From Fidelibacterota bacterium UBA6817 (lineage in GTDB: Bacteria > Fidelibacterota > Fidelibacteria > Fidelibacterales > Fidelibacteraceae), in the NCBI GenBank assembly GCA_002452555.1, contig DKER01000023.1:1-9378 (forward strand): a stretch of 9,378 nucleotides of DNA, given 5' to 3'. The position numbers and the translations under genes were made by a program. The notes below the pieces were generated by a model. The model was not told the origin of the DNA and did not search any database. It saw only the letters and a list, made by a program, of their open reading frames with translations. Below are positions 1 through 7,958 of the stretch, one piece after another (position 1 is the first letter of the stretch; each line of letters begins with the position of its first letter).

Positions 1-105
1 CGTTCAAGGATTCGAGGTGTCGACATTTGAACGCTGCGCAGCAGCGTTTGAAAGCCGCGAAGCGGCTCTTGAACACCGAACGTAGTGAGATGCTTGAATC
101 CTTTG
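1..105. repeat. Cluster of short hairpins with 21-bp spacing
   Basis: Seen directly: TTGAA recurs at 27-31, 48-52, 69-73 and 94-98, so the spacing is 21, 21 and 25 bp. Between the copies lie different perfect hairpins: AACGCTGC (30-37) with GCAGCGTT (41-48), and AGCCGC (53-58) with GCGGCT (62-67). CGTTCAA at 1-7 pairs with TTGAACG at 27-33. An imperfect outer inverted repeat joins 5-16 (CAAGGATTCGAG) to the reverse complement of 93-105 (CAAAGGATTCAAG). The stems differ in sequence but keep the same layout, as expected for a structured intergenic repeat rather than a gene. One forward frame stays open from position 2 to the TAG at 83-85, but the other strand is open through much of the block too. 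I treat it as non-coding. The element may extend beyond the left edge of the window. Confidence 0.6.
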
Positions 106-107
106 TC

Positions 108-128
108 ACGCGTTACGCGTCACTTTTT
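108..128 (+). terminator. Possible weak intrinsic terminator (plus strand)
   Basis: ACGCG at 108-112 pairs with CGCGT at 116-120 around a TTA loop, followed by CAC and five T at 124-128. This would terminate transcription coming from the left of the window on the plus strand. The stem is only 5 bp, the T run is short and offset by three bases, and the hairpin sits inside a repeat mosaic. It may be just another repeat hairpin. Confidence 0.22.
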
Positions 129-177
129 CAGTCGACAGTGGATAGTGGACAGTCGGCAGTAAACAGCCGAAAGTCGA
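129..177. repeat. Seven tandem degenerate heptamers, consensus CAGTCGA
   Basis: Seven consecutive 7-bp units fit exactly: CAGTCGA, CAGTGGA, TAGTGGA, CAGTCGG, CAGTAAA, CAGCCGA and AAGTCGA. AG is kept at positions 2-3 of every unit, and T at position 4 in six of seven. The array directly follows the hairpin and T run and runs into a GATT-rich stretch. No coding potential is evident. It looks like a short, decayed tandem repeat; its function is unknown. Confidence 0.7.
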
Positions 178-197
178 TTGATTAGATTGGATTGATT
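176..197. repeat. GATT-rich simple repeat
   Basis: GATT occurs five times in 22 bp (starting at 176, 180, 185, 190 and 194), directly abutting the heptamer array. It is probably simple-sequence DNA produced by slippage. Confidence 0.45.
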
Positions 198-204
198 GAA
201 AGAA

Positions 205-216
205 GTAGTGAGATGC
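205..216 (+). repeat. 12-bp direct repeat GTAGTGAGATGC (second copy)
   Basis: This is an exact copy of GTAGTGAGATGC at 82-93 in the hairpin cluster, 123 bp upstream. The sequences after the two copies differ (TTGAATCC after the first, GAGGAACG after the second). The second copy suggests a partial or decayed second element of the same repeat family. Confidence 0.55.
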
Positions 217-397
217 GAGGAACGAGAGAAGTAAAATTTTATATCTGTATGATTGTAGCCGGCTTCTTACAATTTCAACGCCAGCCTAATGAGTTGTTGA
301 AAAATGGGTTACGATGTTTTTAGGACGAAATGAGAAGACATTGTTATGTGCCTTATCGAAGCAGCGCCGCGGGACGAATTGATGAGGGTGATATCTA
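217..397. other. Gene-free 3' flank of the efflux operon
   Basis: I see no convincing gene, RNA or mobile element here. A minus-strand frame running out of the channel-gene region stays open to about 286 but has no independent support. A weak inverted repeat, ATTGTA (252-257) with TACAAT (268-273), encloses the palindrome GCCGGC roughly 125 nt beyond the channel stop codon. It has no T run on the minus strand, so I do not call a terminator for the operon. Confidence 0.5.
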
Positions 398-1693
398 TCA
401 ATCAGGGTCGTATCTCCCTGAATTGATACGATATTCATAATGTAACTCCAGATAATCCAAATAGCGCTGATGAAGATCAATTTTTTGTTGCACTTTCAGG
501 CGTCTGATTTCAATAAAATTTTCAAAACTTACAAGGCCTTGTTCATACCGCTTAGCCTCATATTCAAATATTTTATCGTAGATTTTTTGATTTTCCTGAA
601 TCATTAAAATGTCCTTTTGGGTTTGTCCAAATCTACAAGTCAGATCTTCCAGCCATTGATTCCATTCCAGATAATAGCTGTTGATATCCTGCTGCAGTTG
701 ATTAATTAGAATCTGTTTTTTCTCTACGCGGGTTTTATTGAGAAAAATGTCGGATAGGTTCAGTGAAAGATTTACAGAGGCGCTTGCATTCCAGTTTTCA
801 TCCCATTCTGACCATACATCAGCCATTTCAGTCCCACTTCGGAAATACCCCATACTTATACTAATATTAGGGAGTATTTTTCGTTTAATATCTTCCATCT
901 CTTTGAAGGCAATATCGATGCTTTTCTGAACTGTTTCGATAACCGGGAGCCGGTCTGGCAGGGTAAAATCCACTTCATTTATTTCAGGAACCGGGTTCAT
1001 ATGGTCAAGTGTATGAATCTCTAATCCATAGTTGTTCTCAATAATTCGCATTAGACTGAGAACCTCTTGTTTGAGATGCTCCGTACGATTGAGTTCGTTA
1101 CTTATTTCTGCGGAAAATTTCCAGCCATTTACTGCAGAAAGGCTGCCGGATTCAATTTTTTTATCAACTGATTCAAGTTGACGATTTAAGTCCTCTATCT
1201 CCTTTTCATTCAGCCTGGTTTGAAAACGGAGTGACTCTAACATCAGTAGGTTTTTGATTAATTGCGATAGATGAACCCTGTAAATAGATATATATTCATA
1301 ACGGCTTTTTAGCACCTTCATTTCCTGAATATCCAATTTTCTTCGTTTTTGTCCCCACTGAACAAGATAGTATGATAATGAGACACCCATTGAATGACTT
1401 TGATATTTTTTCCCCTCCTGGAGAAAGATATCACCGCCCAATTGCACCTTTCTGGCACCCTGTATCATGCTGTTGCTGCTAAGTGAAAGATTTATTGGGG
1501 GAATATATTCAAAATAAAACTCCATTTTATCAAGCTCTGATAGTTTAATATCCAATTCAGCACGTTTTACTACAGGATTTTTTTCCATTGCACCGGTAAT
1601 AAAACTGTCAAATGGTAAAGGTTCATCATCTCCGGCTGATGCAGAAATTCCTATCAAAATCAGCCATATTATGTACTTGGTATTTTTAGTCAT
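398..1693 (-). CDS. TolC-like outer-membrane efflux channel protein
   Basis: This is the outer-membrane factor expected to complete the efflux complex by carrying substrate from the periplasm through the outer membrane. The 431-residue product begins with a Sec signal peptide: Lys-containing N-terminus, hydrophobic core IIWLILIGI, and probable cleavage after ASA at residue 20. The mature protein has the long helical segments of the OEP/TolC family, in two halves (about 28-220 and 250-425). Its clearest motif is KRYEQGLVSFENFIEIRR (381-398), matching the conserved R/K-Y-x-x-G-L-x-S segment of the second repeat. The length is typical for the family. The ATG overlaps the stop codon of the upstream pump gene by 4 nt (ATGA), and AGGA lies 8 nt before it, so the start is well supported. 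It is the last gene of the operon. The family assignment is firm; the transported substrate is unknown. Confidence 0.9.
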   Translation of the reverse strand: MTKNTKYIIWLILIGISASAGDDEPLPFDSFITGAMEKNPVVKRAELDIKLSELDKMEFYFEYIPPINLSLSSNSMIQGARKVQLGGDIFLQEGKKYQSHSMGVSLSYYLVQWGQKRRKLDIQEMKVLKSRYEYISIYRVHLSQLIKNLLMLESLRFQTRLNEKEIEDLNRQLESVDKKIESGSLSAVNGWKFSAEISNELNRTEHLKQEVLSLMRIIENNYGLEIHTLDHMNPVPEINEVDFTLPDRLPVIETVQKSIDIAFKEMEDIKRKILPNISISMGYFRSGTEMADVWSEWDENWNASASVNLSLNLSDIFLNKTRVEKKQILINQLQQDINSYYLEWNQWLEDLTCRFGQTQKDILMIQENQKIYDKIFEYEAKRYEQGLVSFENFIEIRRLKVQQKIDLHQRYLDYLELHYEYRINSGRYDPD

Positions 1694-4600
1694 AGTTCAT
1701 TTCCTATATTATATTTAAATTTTCGAATATTCCAACTAACCAGTCTGTGAAAAAGGTAATAAAAAATAGGGATGATAGTAATTGTAAAAAGTGTGGAGCT
1801 GATCAGGCCACCGATCATAATAAAGCTTAATTCTTCAAGTATAGCTGCCAAAGCAGTGTTGCCTGTTCTTAAAAACAAGAGTGGGAATAATCCCCCAATT
1901 GTTGTAATTGTTGTAATTAGAATTGGACGGATTCTTTCGACAGCAGCCTGCAAAATAGCCTGCTGCAAATGACGATTTTTCATTTCCAATTGTGAAATTC
2001 TGTCTACAAGGACAATTGCATCATTCACGACAATGCCAATTAAAAGAACGAGACCAATATATGAATCGGCTGAAAAACTTCTGTTAAAAAATATGTAAAG
2101 AAGAAATACTCCGATTAGTGAGAACGGTACGCTCAAAAAAATGACAAAAGGTTTCCATAAAGAATTATACAAGACAGACATAATAATATATACACCCAGT
2201 ATGGCATATATGATCAGATTATTAAGTGATTTTTTTTCTTGGCGAGTCAAATAGGTCCATTCTTCTTTTTCAAGAATATAGCCCGGGGGAAGCTTTATAT
2301 TTGTCATCAGGGTTTGGACATGTTTGTCATTAAGTTCGCCGGGGCCGCGATAATTCCAGGCAAGAGTGAATTGATATTGCTGATTCTTTTTGTCTATCCA
2401 TTCGATTTTTTTTTCAGGTTGGATCCGGGCTAATGACGCAAAACTCACGGTTTTTCCATTGGAAAATTGAAGTGTACTTTTTTGAATAGCATCCAATTCG
2501 GGCAAATCCCTGGCGGCTGACATTTTTACCGGCACCGGGTGGCCACCCACCAACAATTCATTCTGCCAGAAATGATACGGAAATAACTCAAAAAGAGCAT
2601 AATATGCTGTCTGTATGGAAAGATCATTTTTCCACAAATATCCAACATCAATAGCATACCGGTAATTATGAGTTTCACTCTGTAAATTCCAAAGATTTCG
2701 CACGGAAGGTGTAATAATCGTCTCGCCAACGCGGGGATCAGTCTGAGCCATCTCGATGATATTCTTTGATAATTCCCATAATTTATCATAGTCGGGACCG
2801 GACATCTTAAGTTGAGTATTGTACATTGTGTAGATTTTATATCCGCCATTTGAATAAGGCTCCGGAAAAAAACCACTGATAAAAATTCCCACACCGGCAT
2901 AATCCACGGCCTGGCCAATCAGTCTGGATTCAATCAGATACGGTAAAATTTGATTTTTTAAAGTATCCGGATATCTAATAATCAATGAAGCCCAGCCATT
3001 TTGCTGGTCAATATAGGTTTTGGTTTCTGGATGAACATCGTTATTCATCACAATTTCTTCAAATGATTGTGTCATAGCATCGAGTGCGGCAAGTGTCACT
3101 CCCTTGGGTGCCGTGATATTAACTCTTGTTTCCGGTAAGGCAGATGTTGCCTGATAATTTGTTCCAGACTCAATAGTTCTAAAAAATATCAGATAAATCA
3201 AAGCCAGCATACTCAAAGAACCCAAAGAGAAAGCAAAGGAGTGCTTCAGGAAAAAAGCTAAAACCCGCCGGTAAACTGCAAAAAAGGGATGCCTGCTTCT
3301 TCTGCGAGAACGAAAGTTCCCGGGGTTGTACAGGTAGGAAGCAGGAATAAACACAACGGAAATCAACAGAGAAGAAAAAAGAGTAAATCCCAGGACATAG
3401 GCCATTGAATGATAATAATTTCCAAGTTTTTCAACTAAAAAAAGCAATGAAATAAAGACAAACAGCGTTGTGGCTGAAGATGCGACGAGAGGTAAAAATA
3501 TTTCCTGGGTTCCGTGCAATGCGGCAATATAAGGGCGCTTTCCCAAATTGTTGTTATACTGAATATTTTCAATGATGACGACTGCATTGTCAACCACCAT
3601 TCCCAAAACCAGAGCAATGCCTGCCAAAGTTAAAATATTGATAGTGGATGAGCTGAAATATAGAAATATCGACGTCGCGCATAAAGTGAGAAAAACAATC
3701 GATAATACCAGCATCGCGGGGAATAACTTACGAAAGACGAAGAACAGGATCAGAAAAATCACACTTATAATGATAGAGAAACGAATACCAAACGCAACGA
3801 TTTCATCCTGCAGCTCCTCTGACTGGTCTTTTGTAATGACCAATTCCGTAGCTGCCGGTAATTCTGACTGTATTTGGTTTATTACATGCCTTAGTTCCTT
3901 AGAAAACCCCAGGGCATTCTCATAAGGCTTTTTAAATATCTGGACAGTAATCAACGCCATGCCATTTCGTCTGGACAGGGAGAGAGAAGGTTGATACTCA
4001 TACTTTATATCGGCAATCTTATTGAGTGTCAGACCCGGTTTGATGTGAATGTCTAAAATCTGCCGGAATGACTGAGGCCGGTTGTCAAATAGCAGCATAT
4101 GGTATGAATTGTCAGATTTTATGCGCCCCAGCCCCATATTGGTAAATTGGGTATTAATCTGTTCGCTGATTTCTTCAGCAGACAAAGCATATTGCTTCAT
4201 TTTATCAGGATTAAGATGAATTGCCACATAACCTGTGGAGCCTCCATAAATCTTAATGTCACTAACACCTTCAAGCGTTTGAATTCGCGGTGCAATGGTT
4301 TGATCCGTGATTCGCCGCAATTGATTCAATTCATAGGGGCCATTAACCTGAAATTCCAGAAAAGGTTCTGCAAATTGCTTCTGCTCTTCCTCGTTGTCAT
4401 ATATTGTCTGGATGCTGATGTTTGCTTCATCCGGTAATAGGCCTGTTTTTTGAAGATGCCAGATTTTCTCTCTCACATGAATATGATAAAATTTTTTGTT
4501 TTCATTATCCGGAAAACTCAGTGTGACAAAGCTTTTTGAATCCGTTGTAGAACTCCTGATATCCACTAAATCTCTGATTCGGACACAATTTTCTTCAATA

Positions 4601-4818
4601 GGTGATGTCACACTCTTTTGAATTATTTCCGCTGTTTGTCCGGGCCAATCAGCATTGATTTGTATTCTATAGATGCGCTCCTTATTGCCGCCTTCTGATA
4701 AAGGTCTGATTTCTATTGGGATATGGATAAATGAATTCATTCCGATAAGGACGATGAGTGCCATGGCAATCAAAATGCTAACCGGATGTTTTAAGGAAAA
4801 TCTAAGAAATCTCATCAT
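1690..4818 (-). CDS. RND efflux pump subunit, second of pair (MdtC/AcrB superfamily)
   Basis: Inner-membrane RND transporter, expected to use the proton gradient to export substrates. From the ATG at 4818 it has 1042 residues, normal for the HAE-1 family. The order is TM1 (about 14-30), a periplasmic porter/docking loop, TM2-TM6 (345-495), a short linker, TM7 (527-546), the second periplasmic loop and TM8-TM12 (868-1024). TM4 carries GMVVDNAVVIIEN with Asp410-Asn411. TM10 carries GIVVNDAIVLVD with Asn932-Asp933. IRPILITT, with Arg964, is conserved before TM11. AcrB has Asp-Asp in TM4 and Lys in TM10, so this is a variant relay. The N-terminal porter motif (DWPGQTAEIIQ) is less typical than in its partner. 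An in-frame TTG at 4839 is possible, but alignment of SLKHPVSIL with SIRKPISVL of the partner favours ATG 4818 or 4815. It overlaps the upstream gene by 17 nt and lacks a clear Shine-Dalgarno site, so translation is probably coupled. Substrate unknown. Confidence 0.92.
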   Translation of the reverse strand: MMRFLRFSLKHPVSILIAMALIVLIGMNSFIHIPIEIRPLSEGGNKERIYRIQINADWPGQTAEIIQKSVTSPIEENCVRIRDLVDIRSSTTDSKSFVTLSFPDNENKKFYHIHVREKIWHLQKTGLLPDEANISIQTIYDNEEEQKQFAEPFLEFQVNGPYELNQLRRITDQTIAPRIQTLEGVSDIKIYGGSTGYVAIHLNPDKMKQYALSAEEISEQINTQFTNMGLGRIKSDNSYHMLLFDNRPQSFRQILDIHIKPGLTLNKIADIKYEYQPSLSLSRRNGMALITVQIFKKPYENALGFSKELRHVINQIQSELPAATELVITKDQSEELQDEIVAFGIRFSIIISVIFLILFFVFRKLFPAMLVLSIVFLTLCATSIFLYFSSSTINILTLAGIALVLGMVVDNAVVIIENIQYNNNLGKRPYIAALHGTQEIFLPLVASSATTLFVFISLLFLVEKLGNYYHSMAYVLGFTLFSSLLISVVFIPASYLYNPGNFRSRRRSRHPFFAVYRRVLAFFLKHSFAFSLGSLSMLALIYLIFFRTIESGTNYQATSALPETRVNITAPKGVTLAALDAMTQSFEEIVMNNDVHPETKTYIDQQNGWASLIIRYPDTLKNQILPYLIESRLIGQAVDYAGVGIFISGFFPEPYSNGGYKIYTMYNTQLKMSGPDYDKLWELSKNIIEMAQTDPRVGETIITPSVRNLWNLQSETHNYRYAIDVGYLWKNDLSIQTAYYALFELFPYHFWQNELLVGGHPVPVKMSAARDLPELDAIQKSTLQFSNGKTVSFASLARIQPEKKIEWIDKKNQQYQFTLAWNYRGPGELNDKHVQTLMTNIKLPPGYILEKEEWTYLTRQEKKSLNNLIIYAILGVYIIMSVLYNSLWKPFVIFLSVPFSLIGVFLLYIFFNRSFSADSYIGLVLLIGIVVNDAIVLVDRISQLEMKNRHLQQAILQAAVERIRPILITTITTIGGLFPLLFLRTGNTALAAILEELSFIMIGGLISSTLFTITIIPIFYYLFHRLVSWNIRKFKYNIGNEL
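1694..1705 (-). promoter_or_regulatory. Ribosome binding site of the channel gene
   Basis: On the minus strand AGGA (1705-1702) lies 8 nt upstream of the ATG at 1693. It is embedded in the last codons of the preceding pump gene. Together with the ATGA overlap it fixes the start and implies coupled translation. Confidence 0.6.
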
Positions 4819-7800
4819 GATTTTTTTCAAATAGTTCAAAAAACACAGGAGTTATAAAAAGTGTAAACAGTGTCGTCAGGGTCAGTCCGCCGATGATGGT
4901 CACCGCAAGAGGCTGGTTGATTTCAGAATTCCCTCCATATCCCAGTGCCATTGGGAGCATAGCCATTATTGTTGTCATTGTTGTCATCACAACCGGACGA
5001 AATTTTGCACTGCTCATACTGAAAATTGCTTCTCTTACCGTTTGTTTTTCCTCTGTTCGCATTTTTACCATATAGTCCAATTTTAGAATGGCATCATTCA
5101 CGCCGATGCCGATGAGCATCACAATACCGATTAGAGATATGACATTCAATGATCCTCTCGTCAGCAGCAGAGCAAGAACAGCCCCGGCAAATCCGATAGG
5201 CACTGTCAACATTATGTTCAAGGGGTGCAGAAAAGATTCAAACTGCGCAGCGAGTAATAGATATACAATCAGGGCGGCAAGGATAAATGCCCTGTATAGT
5301 TCAATAAAGGAGGTCACCGTCTCTAAACTTTGCTCAGCGATAAAAACATTGACCGATTCTGAAGGATTTTCACGAATCCATTGGTTTGTTTTCCTGATGA
5401 GAGGAACCATTTTGGCCATTGGGATATCAGCTTCCACCGATATGACTCTTTTTTTATTAACATGTCTGATTTCGTTTATTACAAATTCTTTCTCAATGTT
5501 AAAGAGATGCTCATTTCTCAATGCAATGATTCCAAGGGGATGGCTCTGATTCATAAGGTCGGGCAATGCTGTATATTCTTCCCCTTTACTTTTTAAAACA
5601 ATGGGGAAATTATCATCACCAAATGTCCACATAGATATCCTTTCTCCGATATTCATCATTTTCATACGCTTCGCTGAAAGCGACGGGCTGACAGAATATT
5701 TTGCAAGAACATCTTCATTAAAAACAGCCTTGAATGCCGGATGATATTCACCCTGATTAATCTCAACATTCTCAAGCCTCTGGGTTTTTTCCAGCCACTC
5801 TTTGAAATGACCTGCTATTTCAAGTTTTTGTTCATCGTCGGTGCTTTGAAAATAAACGCACATATTTTTTGATTTCTGAGTGACGAACTCTTGCCTTAAT
5901 GCCGTGGTGCGATGTGATTGACAGGAACTCATTGGCAAAGTTATCAGGGATTGCCAATTCATTCTACGGAATTCAGCCTCATCCATATTGCGTAGGAATT
6001 TCAACTCAAAAACGATGGTATAAAATCCCGGTGTAAGAGTGATGACATCCGGGCCTGAATCATCACCTGACCTGGGATCAAAGCTTTTGGCATAGACTTC
6101 TTCAATGGCAGGGTGACTCAGCAGTTGACGGATGGTTTTTTGGGTTTCTTCATAAATGACAGTGTAGGGAATATCATCTGGAATATCTGCGCTGATAACT
6201 GCCCGATTTGAAGGAATGTCCGGCCAATATTGTTTGGGTAACCGTGTACTCCAGCCAATAAAAACAGTGACACCCAAGAATAAAAGGAGGAGAAAAAGAC
6301 GGGTTTTATGGTCCAGAAAATAGAGCAGTCCGCGGTGATAAGTGGCTTCACTCTGCTGATATAATCGGTCAAATGCAGAAATAAACCGGGTAAACACAAA
6401 GCGAAAGGGGAATACCAGGACTTCGGCGAGACGGATTATTTTTTTTCTATTACCTCCAATAGAATTGGCACTTCCAGCAGTATTGATTTGATGTGGATGC
6501 GAGAAGGAGAGACTCAATTTATAGATTGCCGGAATAACATACAGCGATATCAGCAGAGAAACCAACAAGGTATATACGATTGCCCAGGCTTGATCTTTAA
6601 AGATAATGGAGATATATCCATCAATATACACAACCGGGAAAAAAATAGATACTGTGGTCAACGTTGAGGCCAGAATTGCCATCTTCACGCGCTGAATCCC
6701 TTTATAGATGCTCTTATCAGGGTCATTTGACAGGTAATGACGATGCATGGAATCGAGTATCACGATGCCATTATCCACAATCAATCCCACTGCAAGTGCA
6801 ATTCCTCCTAAAGTCATAAAATTCAATGAGATACCCTGGAAATAGAAGAGGATGAACGTAATTGTTAGTGTCAATGGAATCATCAGCAGCAATAGCAGAG
6901 CATAACGACTTTTTCTAAAAAACAGATAGATAGTAAAAAAAGCAAGGATGCTACCAAGCATAATGGCTTGATTTAAGCTGCTGATTGCTGTGGAAATAAA
7001 AGCACCCTGATCTGAAATAATTTTTATTCTCACATCTTTATTTTGGGTCAGAATTTCTTTCAATTCTTCTCTGGCGTACTGAGCTGCCTTTAAAGTATTT
7101 GAGCCTGCTTCTTTATAAACGTTCATTGTCACAGCGGCTTCATTGTCAGAAAAATTATAACCGGTAAAGGGGAGAGCACTCAGGTTTATTTCAGCAATAT
7201 CTCCCAACAAAAGAGGAACGCCAGAGGGGTTGGGAATGGGAAGCTGCAGCATGTCCTGTAAATTCCGTACGGGAAACTCCACTGTTAATTTATGAATGGC
7301 ATATCCTGATTTAACATCGTATGAAAAGGATTTTCCCGGTACATTTTCCATAATTGCTTTTTGGATATCCTCATACTTCAGCTTATAGGTTTCTAATTGT
7401 TGATTATCAATGACAATCTGTACCGCTTGTTCGGGCGTGCCGCTTAGTGTCGTGCCGGCAACACCATTCAGTTGCGACAATCTGGGTTTGATAACATCCT
7501 CTGCAAAATTAGATAAAGCGATCAGATCCATATCACCGGAGAGGGTAAAACGAAGCACCGGCAGAGAGGAAGGGTTAAAATCCATGATTGAAGGTCTTTC
7601 CACACCCTTGGGAAATCGGTCCATCGCTACATCAATTTTTTCCCGAATTCGTAGAAATGAATAACGGACATCATTTTTCCATTTGAAGCGTAGTGTGATA
7701 ATGCCAAGCTCATCCCGGGACCAGGAAACCATTTCCCGAACGCCCTCAATGCCCGATAGGGCTTCCTCTAAAGGCAGTATAACCAGTTTCTCCACTTCTC

Positions 7801-7957
7801 TGGCGCTGCCGCCTGGATACTTACACAAAATCAAAAACTCCGGGTATTCAATATCCGGTAAAAAGCTGTACGGAAGCCTGCGTCCTGATTGAACTCCGAT
7901 GAGTATCAATGCCAAAGTAATCATCAATACGGAAATAGGTTTTCGGATAGAAAGCAT
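4802..7957 (-). CDS. RND efflux pump subunit, first of pair (MdtB/AcrB superfamily)
   Basis: Inner-membrane RND transporter of 1051 residues. TM1 (about 8-24) is followed by the porter loop with LPDIEYP (33-39) and YPGGSAREVEKLVILPLEEA (47-66), both hallmarks of the family. TM2-TM6 span about 332-478. A 70-residue cytoplasmic stretch with the amphipathic helix usual between TM6 and TM7 follows, longer than in the partner subunit. TM7 is near 553-569 and TM8-TM12 span about 888-1041. TM4 has GLIVDNGIVILD with Asp395-Asn396. TM10 has GIGVNDAILKLD with Asn954-Asp955. KFRPVVMTT keeps the conserved Arg987. No heavy-metal-exporter signature is evident, so a drug, lipid or other amphiphile exporter is more likely. 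The ATG follows the adaptor stop codon after one base, with GGACGG about 8 nt upstream. It is clearly different in sequence from the following RND gene, so this is not a recent duplication. A mixed trimer with that subunit is inferred from MdtBC. Confidence 0.93.
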   Translation of the reverse strand: MLSIRKPISVLMITLALILIGVQSGRRLPYSFLPDIEYPEFLILCKYPGGSAREVEKLVILPLEEALSGIEGVREMVSWSRDELGIITLRFKWKNDVRYSFLRIREKIDVAMDRFPKGVERPSIMDFNPSSLPVLRFTLSGDMDLIALSNFAEDVIKPRLSQLNGVAGTTLSGTPEQAVQIVIDNQQLETYKLKYEDIQKAIMENVPGKSFSYDVKSGYAIHKLTVEFPVRNLQDMLQLPIPNPSGVPLLLGDIAEINLSALPFTGYNFSDNEAAVTMNVYKEAGSNTLKAAQYAREELKEILTQNKDVRIKIISDQGAFISTAISSLNQAIMLGSILAFFTIYLFFRKSRYALLLLLMIPLTLTITFILFYFQGISLNFMTLGGIALAVGLIVDNGIVILDSMHRHYLSNDPDKSIYKGIQRVKMAILASTLTTVSIFFPVVYIDGYISIIFKDQAWAIVYTLLVSLLISLYVIPAIYKLSLSFSHPHQINTAGSANSIGGNRKKIIRLAEVLVFPFRFVFTRFISAFDRLYQQSEATYHRGLLYFLDHKTRLFLLLLFLGVTVFIGWSTRLPKQYWPDIPSNRAVISADIPDDIPYTVIYEETQKTIRQLLSHPAIEEVYAKSFDPRSGDDSGPDVITLTPGFYTIVFELKFLRNMDEAEFRRMNWQSLITLPMSSCQSHRTTALRQEFVTQKSKNMCVYFQSTDDEQKLEIAGHFKEWLEKTQRLENVEINQGEYHPAFKAVFNEDVLAKYSVSPSLSAKRMKMMNIGERISMWTFGDDNFPIVLKSKGEEYTALPDLMNQSHPLGIIALRNEHLFNIEKEFVINEIRHVNKKRVISVEADIPMAKMVPLIRKTNQWIRENPSESVNVFIAEQSLETVTSFIELYRAFILAALIVYLLLAAQFESFLHPLNIMLTVPIGFAGAVLALLLTRGSLNVISLIGIVMLIGIGVNDAILKLDYMVKMRTEEKQTVREAIFSMSSAKFRPVVMTTMTTIMAMLPMALGYGGNSEINQPLAVTIIGGLTLTTLFTLFITPVFFELFEKNHDEIS

Positions 7958-7958
7958 T

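Noticed and set aside
1..216. CRISPR array
   Set aside because: Repeats are only 5-12 bp, inserts are hairpins of 16-20 bp, and the heptamers have no spacers. No cas gene is present.
240..397. Intrinsic terminator for the efflux operon on the minus strand
   Set aside because: The only inverted repeat (252-273) has 6-bp A/T-rich arms, no T run after it on the minus strand, and lies over 120 nt from the last stop codon.
286..480. A 64-codon minus-strand frame overlapping the end of the channel gene
   Set aside because: Most of it lies out of frame over the channel C-terminus. There is no ribosome binding site, and the remaining part resembles no family I know.
2526..2918. A 130-codon minus-strand frame inside the second RND gene, possibly indicating a frameshift
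   Set aside because: The RND reading frame is intact across this region with continuous periplasmic-domain sequence, so the frame is an out-of-phase shadow.
5088..5549. A 153-codon plus-strand open frame opposite the first RND gene, and similar plus-strand frames opposite all four genes
   Set aside because: The minus-strand proteins carry clear family motifs over their full length. The opposite frames have no ribosome binding site or recognisable domain and look like antisense shadows.
1690..7957. Recent tandem duplication of one RND gene
   Set aside because: Apart from the shared family motifs, the two proteins differ through the porter domains, the TM6-TM7 linker and the N-terminus. They are old paralogues.
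1690..7957. Heavy-metal exporter (CusA/CzcA type)
   Set aside because: TM4 lacks the metal-exporter signature around the Asp, and no methionine or histidine metal-site cluster is apparent in the adaptor or pump periplasmic regions.
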